Source: an uncultured Clostridia bacterium
GTDB taxonomy: Bacteria > Bacillota > Clostridia > Christensenellales > Borkfalkiaceae
Assembly (NCBI GenBank): GCA_937920115.1
Contig: CALGVF010000363.1
Coordinates: forward strand, 1 to 8,873
Reading direction: 5' to 3'
DNA length: 8,873 nt
A program made the translations under genes and the position numbers. A model generated the notes under the pieces. The model was not told where the DNA came from, ran no database searches, and was given only the letters and a program-made list of their open reading frames with translations. Positions 1-6,404 of this stretch are shown one piece after another (position 1 is the first letter of the stretch; the number at the start of each line of letters is the position of its first letter).

Positions 1-16
1 GCAAAAGGAGAGGACG

Positions 17-1267
17 ATGAATTCCAGATACGAAGAGGCGAAAGCCATTTACGCAAAATACGGAGTCGATACCGACGCCGCTATAAAAAAACTTAAAACC
101 GTTCCGCTTGCCGTACATTGTTGGCAGGGCGACGACGTTACGGGTTTCGATACCGACGGACCTTTGACGGGCGGTATTCAGACTACGGGAAATTACCCCG
201 GTAAGGCTAAAACTCCCGAACAACTCATGCAGGATATGGACAAGGCTATGTCGCTTTGCCCCGGTACCAAGAAGTTGAACCTTCACGCCTGCTACGCCAT
301 TTTTGAGAAAGGCGAGTTCGTGGACAGAGATAAGATAGAACCCAAGCACTTCAAAAAATGGGTTGAGTTCGCGAAAGAAAGAGGAATGGGCATCGACTTT
401 AACCCCACGTTCTTCTCGCACCCCATGGTTAAAAACGGACTTACGCTTACAAGCCCCGACGAAAACGTCAGAAAGTTTTGGGTAAATCACGGCAAGGCTT
501 GCGTGAGAATAGCCGAATATTTCGCAAAAGAAACGGGTATTCCCTGCGTTATGAACATTTGGATAGGCGACGGCTTCAAGGACGTTCCCGCAGATAGAAT
601 GGGACCGAGACTCAGATACAAGAAGTCGATTGAGGAAATTCTTTCCGAACCGTTCGACAGAAATCTCGTCAAACCGTGCGTAGAATCGAAAGTATTCGGT
701 ATCGGCGTAGAATCGTATACCGCAGGCAGCGCGGAATTCACTTTGAGTTTCGCCGCGATGCACGAAGGTTGCCTTCCGCTTATGGATAACGGACACTATC
801 ACCCGACGGAACTAGTTTCCGATAAGATTCCCGCTCTTCTGTGCTTCTTCCCCGAGATTGCTTTGCATATCACGAGAGGCGTAAGATGGGATTCCGACCA
901 CGTTCTTCTTCTCGACGACGAGACGAAAGAAATGGCTAAGGAAATCGTCAGATGCGACGCTTTGGACAGAGTATATATGGCTCTCGATTATTTCGACGCG
1001 AGCATCAATCGTATTTCGGCTTGGGTCGTAGGTATCAGAAGTTGGCAAAAGGCTCTTCTTTCCGCTATGGTTACGCCTAACGCAATGCTTAAAGAGTTGC
1101 AGGATACGGCTAACTTCACGAAACTTATGGTAATGCAGGAAGAAATGAAGACTATGCCGTTCGGCGACGTTTGGGCTGAATATTGCAGAGAATGCGGAGT
1201 TGCCGCAGATACTTCGTGGTACGACGAAATCATGAAGTATGAAAAGGAAGTTTTATCCGCAAGATAA
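17..1267 (+). CDS. rhaA: L-rhamnose isomerase
   Basis: This cytosolic enzyme interconverts L-rhamnose and L-rhamnulose, the first step of rhamnose catabolism. It is a metal-dependent (typically Mn2+) TIM-barrel isomerase. The 416-residue product is close to the roughly 419 residues of the E. coli enzyme. Conserved blocks are VHCWQGDDVTGF (33-44), TGNYPGKA (57-64), GIDFNPT (125-131), DNGHYHPTE (257-265), RWDSDHVLLLDDET (290-303) and LDYFDASINR (323-332). H262 and D292/D294 fall where the family binds its metal. The ATG is supported by an AAGGAGAGG Shine-Dalgarno at 5-13. Only 16 nt precede the gene, so its promoter and any upstream rhamnose genes are outside the window. The next gene is 63 nt downstream, beyond a strong hairpin. 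No kinase (rhaB) or aldolase (rhaD) follows, so this is either the end of a rhamnose operon or an isolated gene. The frame is intact and the assignment is secure. Confidence 0.97.
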   Translation: MNSRYEEAKAIYAKYGVDTDAAIKKLKTVPLAVHCWQGDDVTGFDTDGPLTGGIQTTGNYPGKAKTPEQLMQDMDKAMSLCPGTKKLNLHACYAIFEKGEFVDRDKIEPKHFKKWVEFAKERGMGIDFNPTFFSHPMVKNGLTLTSPDENVRKFWVNHGKACVRIAEYFAKETGIPCVMNIWIGDGFKDVPADRMGPRLRYKKSIEEILSEPFDRNLVKPCVESKVFGIGVESYTAGSAEFTLSFAAMHEGCLPLMDNGHYHPTELVSDKIPALLCFFPEIALHITRGVRWDSDHVLLLDDETKEMAKEIVRCDALDRVYMALDYFDASINRISAWVVGIRSWQKALLSAMVTPNAMLKELQDTANFTKLMVMQEEMKTMPFGDVWAEYCRECGVAADTSWYDEIMKYEKEVLSAR

Positions 1268-1286
1268 TTCAATAAAAGCAAAAAAC

Positions 1287-1307
1287 GGGCGCAAATTATT
1301 TGCGCCC
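1287..1307. terminator. Strong hairpin downstream of rhaA, probable terminator or attenuator
   Basis: A perfect 9-bp GC-rich stem, GGGCGCAAA (1287-1295) with TTTGCGCCC (1299-1307), encloses a 3-nt loop. It lies 19 nt after the rhaA stop and 23 nt before the next start codon. On the + strand the 3' tail (TTGATTATAAGG) is a poor U-tract. The better tract is on the - strand, where A1280-1285 reads as six Ts directly after the stem. It probably stops or weakens readthrough from rhaA, but efficiency on the + strand is uncertain. Confidence 0.65.
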
Positions 1308-1315
1308 TTGATTAT

Positions 1316-1322
1316 AAGGAAG
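1316..1322 (+). promoter_or_regulatory. Ribosome binding site that sets the CobW-like start
   Basis: AAGGAAG lies 8 nt before the ATG at 1331. An in-frame GTG at 1322 would begin inside this Shine-Dalgarno, so it cannot use it. The ATG at 1331 also gives the usual family N-terminus, a short beta strand leading into the P-loop. Confidence 0.8.
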
Positions 1323-1330
1323 TGTTAAAA

Positions 1331-2404
1331 ATGATTAAAATAGACGTAATATCGGGTTTTTTGGGAGCAGGCAAAACTACGCTCATTAAAAAATTGTTTG
1401 AAAGCAAACTGAAAAACGAAAAAGTCGTTCTTATCGAAAACGAATTCGGCGAAATAGGCGTAGACGGTTCGTTCTTAAAGAACAGCGGAGTACAAATCAA
1501 GGAAATAAATTCGGGCTGTATCTGCTGTTCGCTCGTCGGCGACTTTTCAAAATCTATGAAAGAACTCGTAGAGAATTACGCTCCCGACAGAATTATAATA
1601 GAGCCGTCGGGCGTAGGTAAACTTTCCGACATTATCAAGGCAATCGAGAAAGTGGACGAGCCTTTGAAGATAAATATCGTCGCGACCGTAGTCGACGGCG
1701 GCAAGTGCAAAATGTACTACAAGAATTTCGGCGAATTTTACGACGATCAGGTCAAACAGGCAAACACGATTATAGTATCCAAAACCGATAAACTTACGAA
1801 CGATAAGGTTTTAGCGGCGGTCGAACTTATAAAATCGCTTAATCCCCATGCGACGGTAGTAACTACGCCCGTTACCGAACTCGAAGCGGACAAACTTCTC
1901 GAAGTCCTCGAAGGCGATACGCATAACGTGGACGCTCTTTTGAAGAGTCTCGAACTCGACGAGCATGAGTCTCACGACCATTGCTGTCACCATGACCACG
2001 ATGATGACGAAGACGAACATGAGCATTGTCACCACCATCACGACGACGATGACGACGAGCATGACCATTGCTGCCACCACGACCATGACGAACACGAGCA
2101 TCACCACCATCACCATGCCGACGAGGTGTTTACGAGTTGGGGCGTAGAAACTCCCGTTTCGTTTACCAAGGCAAAACTCGAAGCCGCGTTAAAGACTTTG
2201 TGCGACGAAAACGCGGGTCTCGGCGTGATTTTAAGAGCGAAAGGCGTCGTAAAAGCGGCTGACAACGAGAAATGGTATTATTTCGACCTCGTTGCGGGCG
2301 ATTACGAAATAAGACTCGGCGAACCCGATTATACTGGTAAACTCTGCGTTATAGGCTCGAAGATTGACGAGAAGAAAATCGAAAATCTCTTTTTGGGAGA
2401 GTAA
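1331..2404 (+). CDS. CobW/COG0523 family GTPase, putative metallochaperone with His-rich insert
   Basis: This 357-residue G3E-family GTPase is likely a cytosolic metal-insertion chaperone; zinc is the best-documented metal for this group. Visible motifs are the P-loop GFLGAGKTT (9-17), the family-defining GCICC motif (C63, C65, C66), the EPSGVG block (91-96) in the Walker B region, and SKTD (150-153) where NKxD is usual, so the guanine-recognition Asn is Ser. Residues 212-262 form a His/Asp/Glu/Cys-rich insert (24 His, 5 Cys), a probable metal-binding or storage segment. A CobW C-terminal type domain (about 266-357) follows. The start is the ATG set by AAGGAAG at 1316-1322. The next gene begins 3 nt after this stop, so the two are almost certainly co-transcribed and probably translationally coupled. 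No Zur-type operator is visible upstream. Family membership is secure; the metal and client protein are not known. Confidence 0.93.
   Translation: MIKIDVISGFLGAGKTTLIKKLFESKLKNEKVVLIENEFGEIGVDGSFLKNSGVQIKEINSGCICCSLVGDFSKSMKELVENYAPDRIIIEPSGVGKLSDIIKAIEKVDEPLKINIVATVVDGGKCKMYYKNFGEFYDDQVKQANTIIVSKTDKLTNDKVLAAVELIKSLNPHATVVTTPVTELEADKLLEVLEGDTHNVDALLKSLELDEHESHDHCCHHDHDDDEDEHEHCHHHHDDDDDEHDHCCHHDHDEHEHHHHHHADEVFTSWGVETPVSFTKAKLEAALKTLCDENAGLGVILRAKGVVKAADNEKWYYFDLVAGDYEIRLGEPDYTGKLCVIGSKIDEKKIENLFLGE
1964..2116 (+). repeat. His/Asp-rich coding repeat inside the CobW-like gene
   Basis: This in-frame stretch encodes residues 212-262. It consists of imperfect units built on HDHCCHHDHD (215-224 and again 244-253, as EHDHCCHHDHD), with a related HEHCHHHHDDDDD unit between them and a final run of six His (257-262). 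The DNA is dominated by CAC/CAT, GAC/GAT and GAG/GAA. Such low-complexity DNA tends to change length by slippage, so copy number may vary between strains. The residues suit Zn, Ni or Co binding. Confidence 0.9.
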
Positions 2405-2407
2405 TTT

Positions 2408-3340
2408 ATGGCTAGAACGTTCCCCGCGGTACTCGTAAGAGGAATACTCGAAAGCGGAAAGACAACCTTTATCATAGATTCGCTTGTAAACGGCGATTTT
2501 GGCGATATAGACAGAGTTCTCGTTTTATCGACCGAAGAGGGCGAAGTCGAATACGACCCGTCCGCCCTTGCGAAGGTCAACGCCGTATTCTACCAATTTG
2601 AAAGTCCCGAAGATTTTACCGTCGAAAAAATCAACGACTTGATAAGAGTAAATAAGCCGCACGCTTTATTTATCGAAGAAAACGCAATGTGGGATTGGAA
2701 AAATATCAAACTCCCGCCTTACGTTATGGTCGAACAGACTTTTACCATTATCGACGCTACCACGTTCAAAATTTACTTCAACAATATGCGACAGAAGTTT
2801 CAGGATATGGTAGGCTCTTCCGACATCGTTATAATGAACAGGTGCGAAGAGACTTCGGAAATGGCGGGATATAAAAGAAGTCTGAAACTTATCAATAAAA
2901 ACGCGTATTTCATTACTCTCGGCAAAGACGGAAACCCCGTAAGTTTCGTAGAGGAATTGCCTTATAAAATCGCCGACGAAATGAAAATTTCCGACGACGA
3001 TTTCGGCGTTTTCTATATAGATACTTTCGACAATCGGTCGAGGTATGAGGGGAAAATAGTCGAGTTTAACTGTATGACGGTATTGTCGGCTAAATTGCCC
3101 GAAAATACCTTCGTTGCGGGCAGACTTGCAATGACTTGTTGCGCGAACGATATTCAACTTATAGGACATTTGTGTTCGTCGGATAAACCCTTGAAACTCA
3201 AAAACAAGGCGTGGGTTCATTTAAGGGCGAGAATACATTATCTATCCGAGAACGAACAGGACGAACCGCAGATTATTCTCGAATATCTGAAATCGGAGCC
3301 GATAGCCGAAATCGAAAACCCCGTAGTATCTTTACAGTAG
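2408..3340 (+). CDS. Divergent CobW-like GTPase with YcgQ-like C-terminal domain
   Basis: The N-terminal half of this 310-residue protein is a P-loop GTPase-like domain: Walker A GILESGKTT (12-20), STEEGEVEYD (41-50) in a switch-like position, ALFIEEN (86-92) as probable Walker B, and NRCE (144-147) where NKxD is expected. The CobW CxCC motif is absent. From about residue 200, RYEGKIVEF (212-220), FVAGRLAMTCCANDIQ (235-250) and KAWVHLRARI (267-276) resemble the C-terminal domain of YcgQ (DUF1980/TIGR03943), a soluble beta-rich module usually attached to membrane helices beside YcgR-type permeases. This protein has no membrane segment. A GGGAG site (2395-2399) lies inside the end of the preceding CobW gene, which supports coupled expression and a joint, possibly heteromeric, metal-related role. 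The GTPase-like part is fairly sure. The YcgQ relation rests on remembered motif patterns, and the function is inferred. Confidence 0.75.
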   Translation: MARTFPAVLVRGILESGKTTFIIDSLVNGDFGDIDRVLVLSTEEGEVEYDPSALAKVNAVFYQFESPEDFTVEKINDLIRVNKPHALFIEENAMWDWKNIKLPPYVMVEQTFTIIDATTFKIYFNNMRQKFQDMVGSSDIVIMNRCEETSEMAGYKRSLKLINKNAYFITLGKDGNPVSFVEELPYKIADEMKISDDDFGVFYIDTFDNRSRYEGKIVEFNCMTVLSAKLPENTFVAGRLAMTCCANDIQLIGHLCSSDKPLKLKNKAWVHLRARIHYLSENEQDEPQIILEYLKSEPIAEIENPVVSLQ

Positions 3341-3366
3341 AAACATATATAAAGGCTAAAAAAGAC

Positions 3367-3393
3367 GGGACGCCGAGGGCGTCGTCCCCTACG
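3367..3393 (+). repeat. REP-like palindrome, left arm of an inverted pair
   Basis: A hairpin forms from GACGCC (3369-3374), loop GAG, and GGCGTC (3378-3383). It is extended by GG/CC pairing across a 2-nt bulge. Its outer part CGTCCCCTACG (3383-3393) is the exact reverse complement of CGTAGGGGACG at 3514-3524. It starts 26 nt after the preceding stop codon. No T-run follows, so it is not a typical intrinsic terminator. Confidence 0.7.
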
Positions 3394-3434
3394 ATTATCA
3401 GGATAAAAGTCGTCAAGCAGATTTTATCAATCGC

Positions 3435-3464
3435 TTGTTCGGTAGAATTAGTGAATAATATAAT
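3435..3464 (+). promoter_or_regulatory. Weak promoter-like site in the convergent gap
   Basis: TATAAT (3459-3464) lies 18 nt after a poor -35 (TTGTTC, 3435-3440). The region is AT-rich, so a chance match is likely. If active, it would give an RNA of about 140 nt that ends at the terminator at 3563-3608 and carries the right-hand palindrome. Confidence 0.2.
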
Positions 3465-3513
3465 ACATTTAAAACAATCATTTTATTAAATCTAAATATT
3501 TATTCAATTATGC

Positions 3514-3545
3514 CGTAGGGGACGGCGACTTTAAGGCGACGTCCC
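3514..3545 (-). repeat. REP-like palindrome, right arm of an inverted pair
   Basis: This is the inverted partner of 3367-3393. It opens with CGTAGGGGACG (3514-3524) and closes with CGTCCC. It folds on itself: GGGACGGCGACTT pairs with AAGGCGACGTCCC at 11 of 13 positions. The outer bases match the left copy, while the interior differs yet remains self-complementary, which suggests the structure is conserved. Confidence 0.7.
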
Positions 3546-3562
3546 ATATAATAGCAAATCAA

Positions 3563-3608
3563 ATAAAAATAAGATACCTGTTACATTTCTCAGGTATCTT
3601 ATTTTTAT
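3563..3608. terminator. Bidirectional intrinsic terminator between convergent genes
   Basis: A perfect 18-bp stem pairs 3563-3580 with 3591-3608 around a 10-nt loop (TTACATTTCT). The inner 10 bp (AAGATACCTG/CAGGTATCTT) form the stable stem. The outer A/T-rich arms supply a TTATTTTTAT tract on either strand. On the + strand a further T6 (3613-3618) follows. It serves the - strand ATPase gene, whose stop is 34 nt away, and the + strand GTPase genes, leaving the latter a long 3' UTR that includes the palindromes. Confidence 0.9.
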
Positions 3609-3642
3609 AGTCTTTTTTCTGATAACGAACAATTCAATAGCG

Positions 3643-6228
3643 TTAGTCCAACGGACTTATAATCGTTATATGATTTTTCGCAAGTTTTCTGTTCAGAGAC
3701 TCGAAACAGTAGGTGAGGGCTTTGCCTAAAATAACGTCCGCTTCGATTAAACATAAGAGCAAAGTTATATATTGCCAATTATTAGCGAAATCGGTTATGA
3801 TATTCGGCAACTTCATAATAGGCGGCATAAACCAACAGAGACAGATAGTCGAAGCGATAACGATAATCGCCGTTACGATAAATCTGTATAAATTGTACGG
3901 CTTACAAATAACGTAGAAATACGATATGCCGCCGAAAGTCAAAGCCGCTACGAGAAGAGTATTGAACATTCCGCTTGTCGGCGTGTTGAACTGTATCTGC
4001 GTGTATTTGTCGAGTATTTTAAATAATAAAACGTTAAACATTAAAATACATGTACCCGGCAGAGCGTGAGATATAAGATAGCCTATAAACTTTCCGTGAA
4101 CCTTGTTCGTGTTCGGTTGCATCGAAAGAGCGAACGAGCCGAAGCCGATTACGAGCATTTCGAGAAGCATCATCATACTGCTTTCGAGCATGAACAGTTC
4201 TTTCGAGAAAATCGAAACTATCGCGAGAGCCATGGTAAACAGTGTTTTCATAAGGAAAAGCGAGGACGATTTCTCAATATTGTTAATAACTCTTCGCCCC
4301 TCCGCAACTACGTGTGGAATGGAGTTGAAGTTGTTGTCCATTAGAACTATATGTGCGATATTTTTCGTCGCGTCGCTTCCCGTCGCCACCGTTATGGAGC
4401 AGTCGGACTCTTTCATTGCGAGAATGTCGTTTACGCCGTCGCCCGTCATTGCGACCGTGTGTCCGACGGACTTCATTGCTTTAACGAGAATCGCTTTCTG
4501 ATCGGGCGTAACTCTTCCGAAAACGTTGTATTTGTTCGCAACGTTTATGACCTCGGTTTCGTTCATTCCCTCCAAACTCACGAATTTATCCGCTCCCTCT
4601 ATTCCGGCTCTTCTCGCGACTTCGGCTACGGTCATGGGGTTGTCGCCCGAAATGACTTTCACGGCGACGTCGTTTTTCTTAAACCAATCGATTGTCTTTA
4701 TCGCGTCTCTTCTGATATTGTCGCTGAGCGTAATAAGGGCGAAAGGTCTGACGTCTTTCGGTATCTTATCGTCTTCGATAGGCTTTTCAGATTTTGCGAG
4801 CATCAGAACTCTTTGTCCGAGTGAAGTGTAGTGTTCGATTTGATTTTTCACCGACGAACTCATATATCTTTTTTCGATAATAAATTCGGGGGCTCCTAAG
4901 ACGAAAGTGCCGATTTCTTCTTTGTTGTTTGTAAACGTTACCGCCGAGTACTTTCTCTCGGACGAAAACGGTATTTTTTTACTCGATACGAGTTTCGATT
5001 GATTGCCGAAATAATTTTTAAGAGCCCTTGCCGTCTGATTGTTGTCGTTTAAGGCGTGTTGCATAGAGGCGATTATTTCGTTTACGGAGTAGGGGTATGT
5101 GCTGTTGAACAGAATACAGTTCGAGACCTTCATTCTGCCGTCGGTAATCGTTCCCGTTTTGTCTAGACAAAGAACGTCAACCCTTGCGAGCATTTCGAGC
5201 GAGTACATATCCTGTACGGAAGTATGCCTGTTAGCGAGCCTTATAACGCCGACCGCCAAGGCGAGAGTAGTCAAAAGGAACATTCCCGAGGGAATCATAC
5301 CGATAACTACCGACGTCGTTCTGCTTACGACTTCCACGACTCCGTCCGCCGTCAGTTTATCGCCTGCGATAAACGCGGGGTTGCCGCCTCTTATTATGGC
5401 GTGGTAATTCGTTAAAGCCGTTCCGATGCTAATCGGAATAATCAAAAAGCCTATGACCCTTATTATCCATTGCAGAGTAATCATAAGTTCGGAGTGCGGT
5501 TTTTTGAATTTTTTGGCTTTTGCTGAAAGGGTCTGAATGTACCGTTCTTCGCCGACTTTATCTACGACGGCGAGTGCGGAGCCGCTGACAACGAAACTGC
5601 CCGATAAAACGGTATCGCCCGCCGCTTTTTTAACGGGTACGGATTCGCCCGTGAGCATCGATTCGTTCACTTCCAAAAAGCCGCTCAGTACCGTTCCGTC
5701 TATGCAAATCTGATCTCCCGTCGATATTTTAATAACGTCGTCTAAAACTATTTCGTTGACGGGTATTTTCGTGATTTTCGAGTTTCTCAGTACTGCGGCG
5801 TTCGGTTGATTTAAAATCGACAGTTTTTCTATCGAGTTTTTGGCTTTAATCTCCTGAAAAATGCCTATTCCGAGGTTTAATGCGTAAACTAAGACGAAAA
5901 AGTAGTTAGCCCAATTCGTTTCTCTCGCGATAATCAACGCGGCAACGCATAAAACGCAGAGCAGATTGAAAAACGTAAACAAATTCGACGAAACAATCTG
6001 AAATACGGTACGAGAGTAGGTCTTTTCCTTGTCGTTTGTCTGATTTTGTCTCGTTCTTAAAGCGACTTGCTCGCTGTTTAAGCCGTTTATTACGTCGGGG
6101 TTAAACCTTTCCGATTCGGAAACGGGTATTTTACCCGATTTTTTTCGGCGTTTTTTTCTTATATGCGGTTTGATAAAGTTGTCGATAACCTTGTCGGCAA
6201 CGTTATTCGGTTCTTTTTTCTTGTCCAT
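3643..6228 (-). CDS. Cation-translocating P-type ATPase, CtpE/Exp7-like
   Basis: This 861-residue membrane pump is predicted to couple ATP hydrolysis to cation transport. It has a basic N-terminus (RKKRRKK, 24-30), then about ten membrane helices near 83-101, 105-124, 253-274, 302-333, 654-675, 682-703, 713-738, 755-775, 780-800 and 815-835. The catalytic elements are intact: actuator LTGES (192-196), phosphorylation site DKTGT (356-360, D356), LGAPE (444-448) where many P2 ATPases have KGAPE, SGDN (527-530) and MTGDGVND (594-601). There is no HMA domain and no CPC motif, so it is not a heavy-metal P1B pump. The M4 motif is PSGM (313-316), not PEGL. Gene layout and the M4/M6 pattern suggest the group of mycobacterial CtpE (linked to Ca2+) and pneumococcal Exp7, but the ion cannot be read from sequence. 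The start has AGGA at 6236-6239 (7-nt spacing) and its own promoter; the terminator at 3563-3608 follows. Confidence 0.93.
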   Translation of the reverse strand: MDKKKEPNNVADKVIDNFIKPHIRKKRRKKSGKIPVSESERFNPDVINGLNSEQVALRTRQNQTNDKEKTYSRTVFQIVSSNLFTFFNLLCVLCVAALIIARETNWANYFFVLVYALNLGIGIFQEIKAKNSIEKLSILNQPNAAVLRNSKITKIPVNEIVLDDVIKISTGDQICIDGTVLSGFLEVNESMLTGESVPVKKAAGDTVLSGSFVVSGSALAVVDKVGEERYIQTLSAKAKKFKKPHSELMITLQWIIRVIGFLIIPISIGTALTNYHAIIRGGNPAFIAGDKLTADGVVEVVSRTTSVVIGMIPSGMFLLTTLALAVGVIRLANRHTSVQDMYSLEMLARVDVLCLDKTGTITDGRMKVSNCILFNSTYPYSVNEIIASMQHALNDNNQTARALKNYFGNQSKLVSSKKIPFSSERKYSAVTFTNNKEEIGTFVLGAPEFIIEKRYMSSSVKNQIEHYTSLGQRVLMLAKSEKPIEDDKIPKDVRPFALITLSDNIRRDAIKTIDWFKKNDVAVKVISGDNPMTVAEVARRAGIEGADKFVSLEGMNETEVINVANKYNVFGRVTPDQKAILVKAMKSVGHTVAMTGDGVNDILAMKESDCSITVATGSDATKNIAHIVLMDNNFNSIPHVVAEGRRVINNIEKSSSLFLMKTLFTMALAIVSIFSKELFMLESSMMMLLEMLVIGFGSFALSMQPNTNKVHGKFIGYLISHALPGTCILMFNVLLFKILDKYTQIQFNTPTSGMFNTLLVAALTFGGISYFYVICKPYNLYRFIVTAIIVIASTICLCWFMPPIMKLPNIITDFANNWQYITLLLCLIEADVILGKALTYCFESLNRKLAKNHITIISPLD

Positions 6229-6278
6229 TTTATTATCCTGTTTTACTCTATAATATGTGCTTCATAGAATGTGATAAG

Positions 6279-6307
6279 ATTATAACACATTCACGCGATT
6301 TAATCAA
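6279..6307 (-). promoter_or_regulatory. Sigma70-type promoter for the P-type ATPase gene
   Basis: Read on the - strand, TTGATT (6307-6302) is 17 nt from a consensus TATAAT (6284-6279), which is preceded by TGT and so forms an extended -10. The predicted transcript start near 6272 leaves a 5' UTR of about 44 nt with AGGA at 6239-6236. Confidence 0.8.
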
Positions 6308-6311
6308 AGAA

Positions 6312-6359
6312 TTAGCGAAAACATTATCAAAAATTTTAGCGAAATCTTTATAGCCGAAA
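6312..6359 (+). repeat. Short direct repeats between divergent promoters
   Basis: TTAGCGAAA occurs at 6312-6320 and 6336-6344, with a variant TAGCCGAAA at 6351-6359. They sit upstream of both -35 boxes, in the 59 nt between the two promoters. They could be regulator-binding sites, or chance similarity in A/T-rich sequence. No known operator is recognised. Confidence 0.35.
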
Positions 6360-6366
6360 GGATAAC

Positions 6367-6395
6367 TTGACAACTTGTGCGTTTTTTGCTAAAAT
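6367..6395 (+). promoter_or_regulatory. Strong promoter directly abutting the aminopeptidase start
   Basis: A consensus -35 TTGACA (6367-6372), a 17-nt spacer and TAAAAT (6390-6395) with a preceding TGC (extended -10) form a near-ideal housekeeping promoter. Transcription should start around 6402, only about 3 nt before the ATG at 6405. Confidence 0.82.
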
Positions 6396-6404
6396 ATGGT
6401 CGCT

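Larger units (their letters stand above)
3367..3545. mobile_element. Possible MITE-like element or paired REP (BIME-like) unit
   Basis: Two related palindromes in opposite orientation bound 120 nt of AT-rich sequence with no coding frame, giving a 179-nt unit. Seen in sequence: an 11-nt perfect terminal match plus a shared GGGACG at the outer ends. I found no clean target-site duplication; both flanks contain CATATA, but at unequal distances. It could be a non-autonomous element or just two independent REP-type palindromes. Confidence 0.4.

Noticed and set aside
1322..1330. GTG start for the CobW-like protein three codons upstream
   Set aside because: The GTG lies inside the AAGGAAG ribosome site, which is correctly spaced for the ATG at 1331.
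1811..2147. Low-complexity open frames overlapping the His-rich segment (Met/Val-rich on -, Thr/Met-rich on +)
   Set aside because: These are out-of-frame readings of CAC/GAC repeats; the real frame has the CobW motifs on both sides.
2666..3220. 184-codon open frame on the - strand
   Set aside because: It is antisense to the YcgQ-like GTPase gene, has no ribosome site or recognisable domain, and reflects the codon use of the real gene.
3211..3489. 92-codon + strand open frame crossing the end of the GTPase gene
   Set aside because: It has no ribosome site, most of it overlaps the real gene in another frame, and the rest runs through the palindrome and AT-rich DNA.
3361..3545. CRISPR-like or riboswitch interpretation of the intergenic palindromes
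   Set aside because: Only two copies exist, in opposite orientation, with no regular spacers. They follow a stop codon and do not precede a start codon.
3349..3553. Target-site duplication around the putative MITE (CATATA on both sides)
   Set aside because: The two matches are at unequal distances from the arms and the sequence is AT-rich, so chance is more likely.
4351..4824. 157-codon open frame on the + strand inside the P-type ATPase
   Set aside because: It is antisense to the conserved P and N domains of the ATPase, with no recognisable motif.
6396..6404. ATG start for the aminopeptidase at 6396
   Set aside because: It directly abuts the -10 box, upstream of the predicted transcription start. 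The family N-terminus begins at the ATG at 6405.
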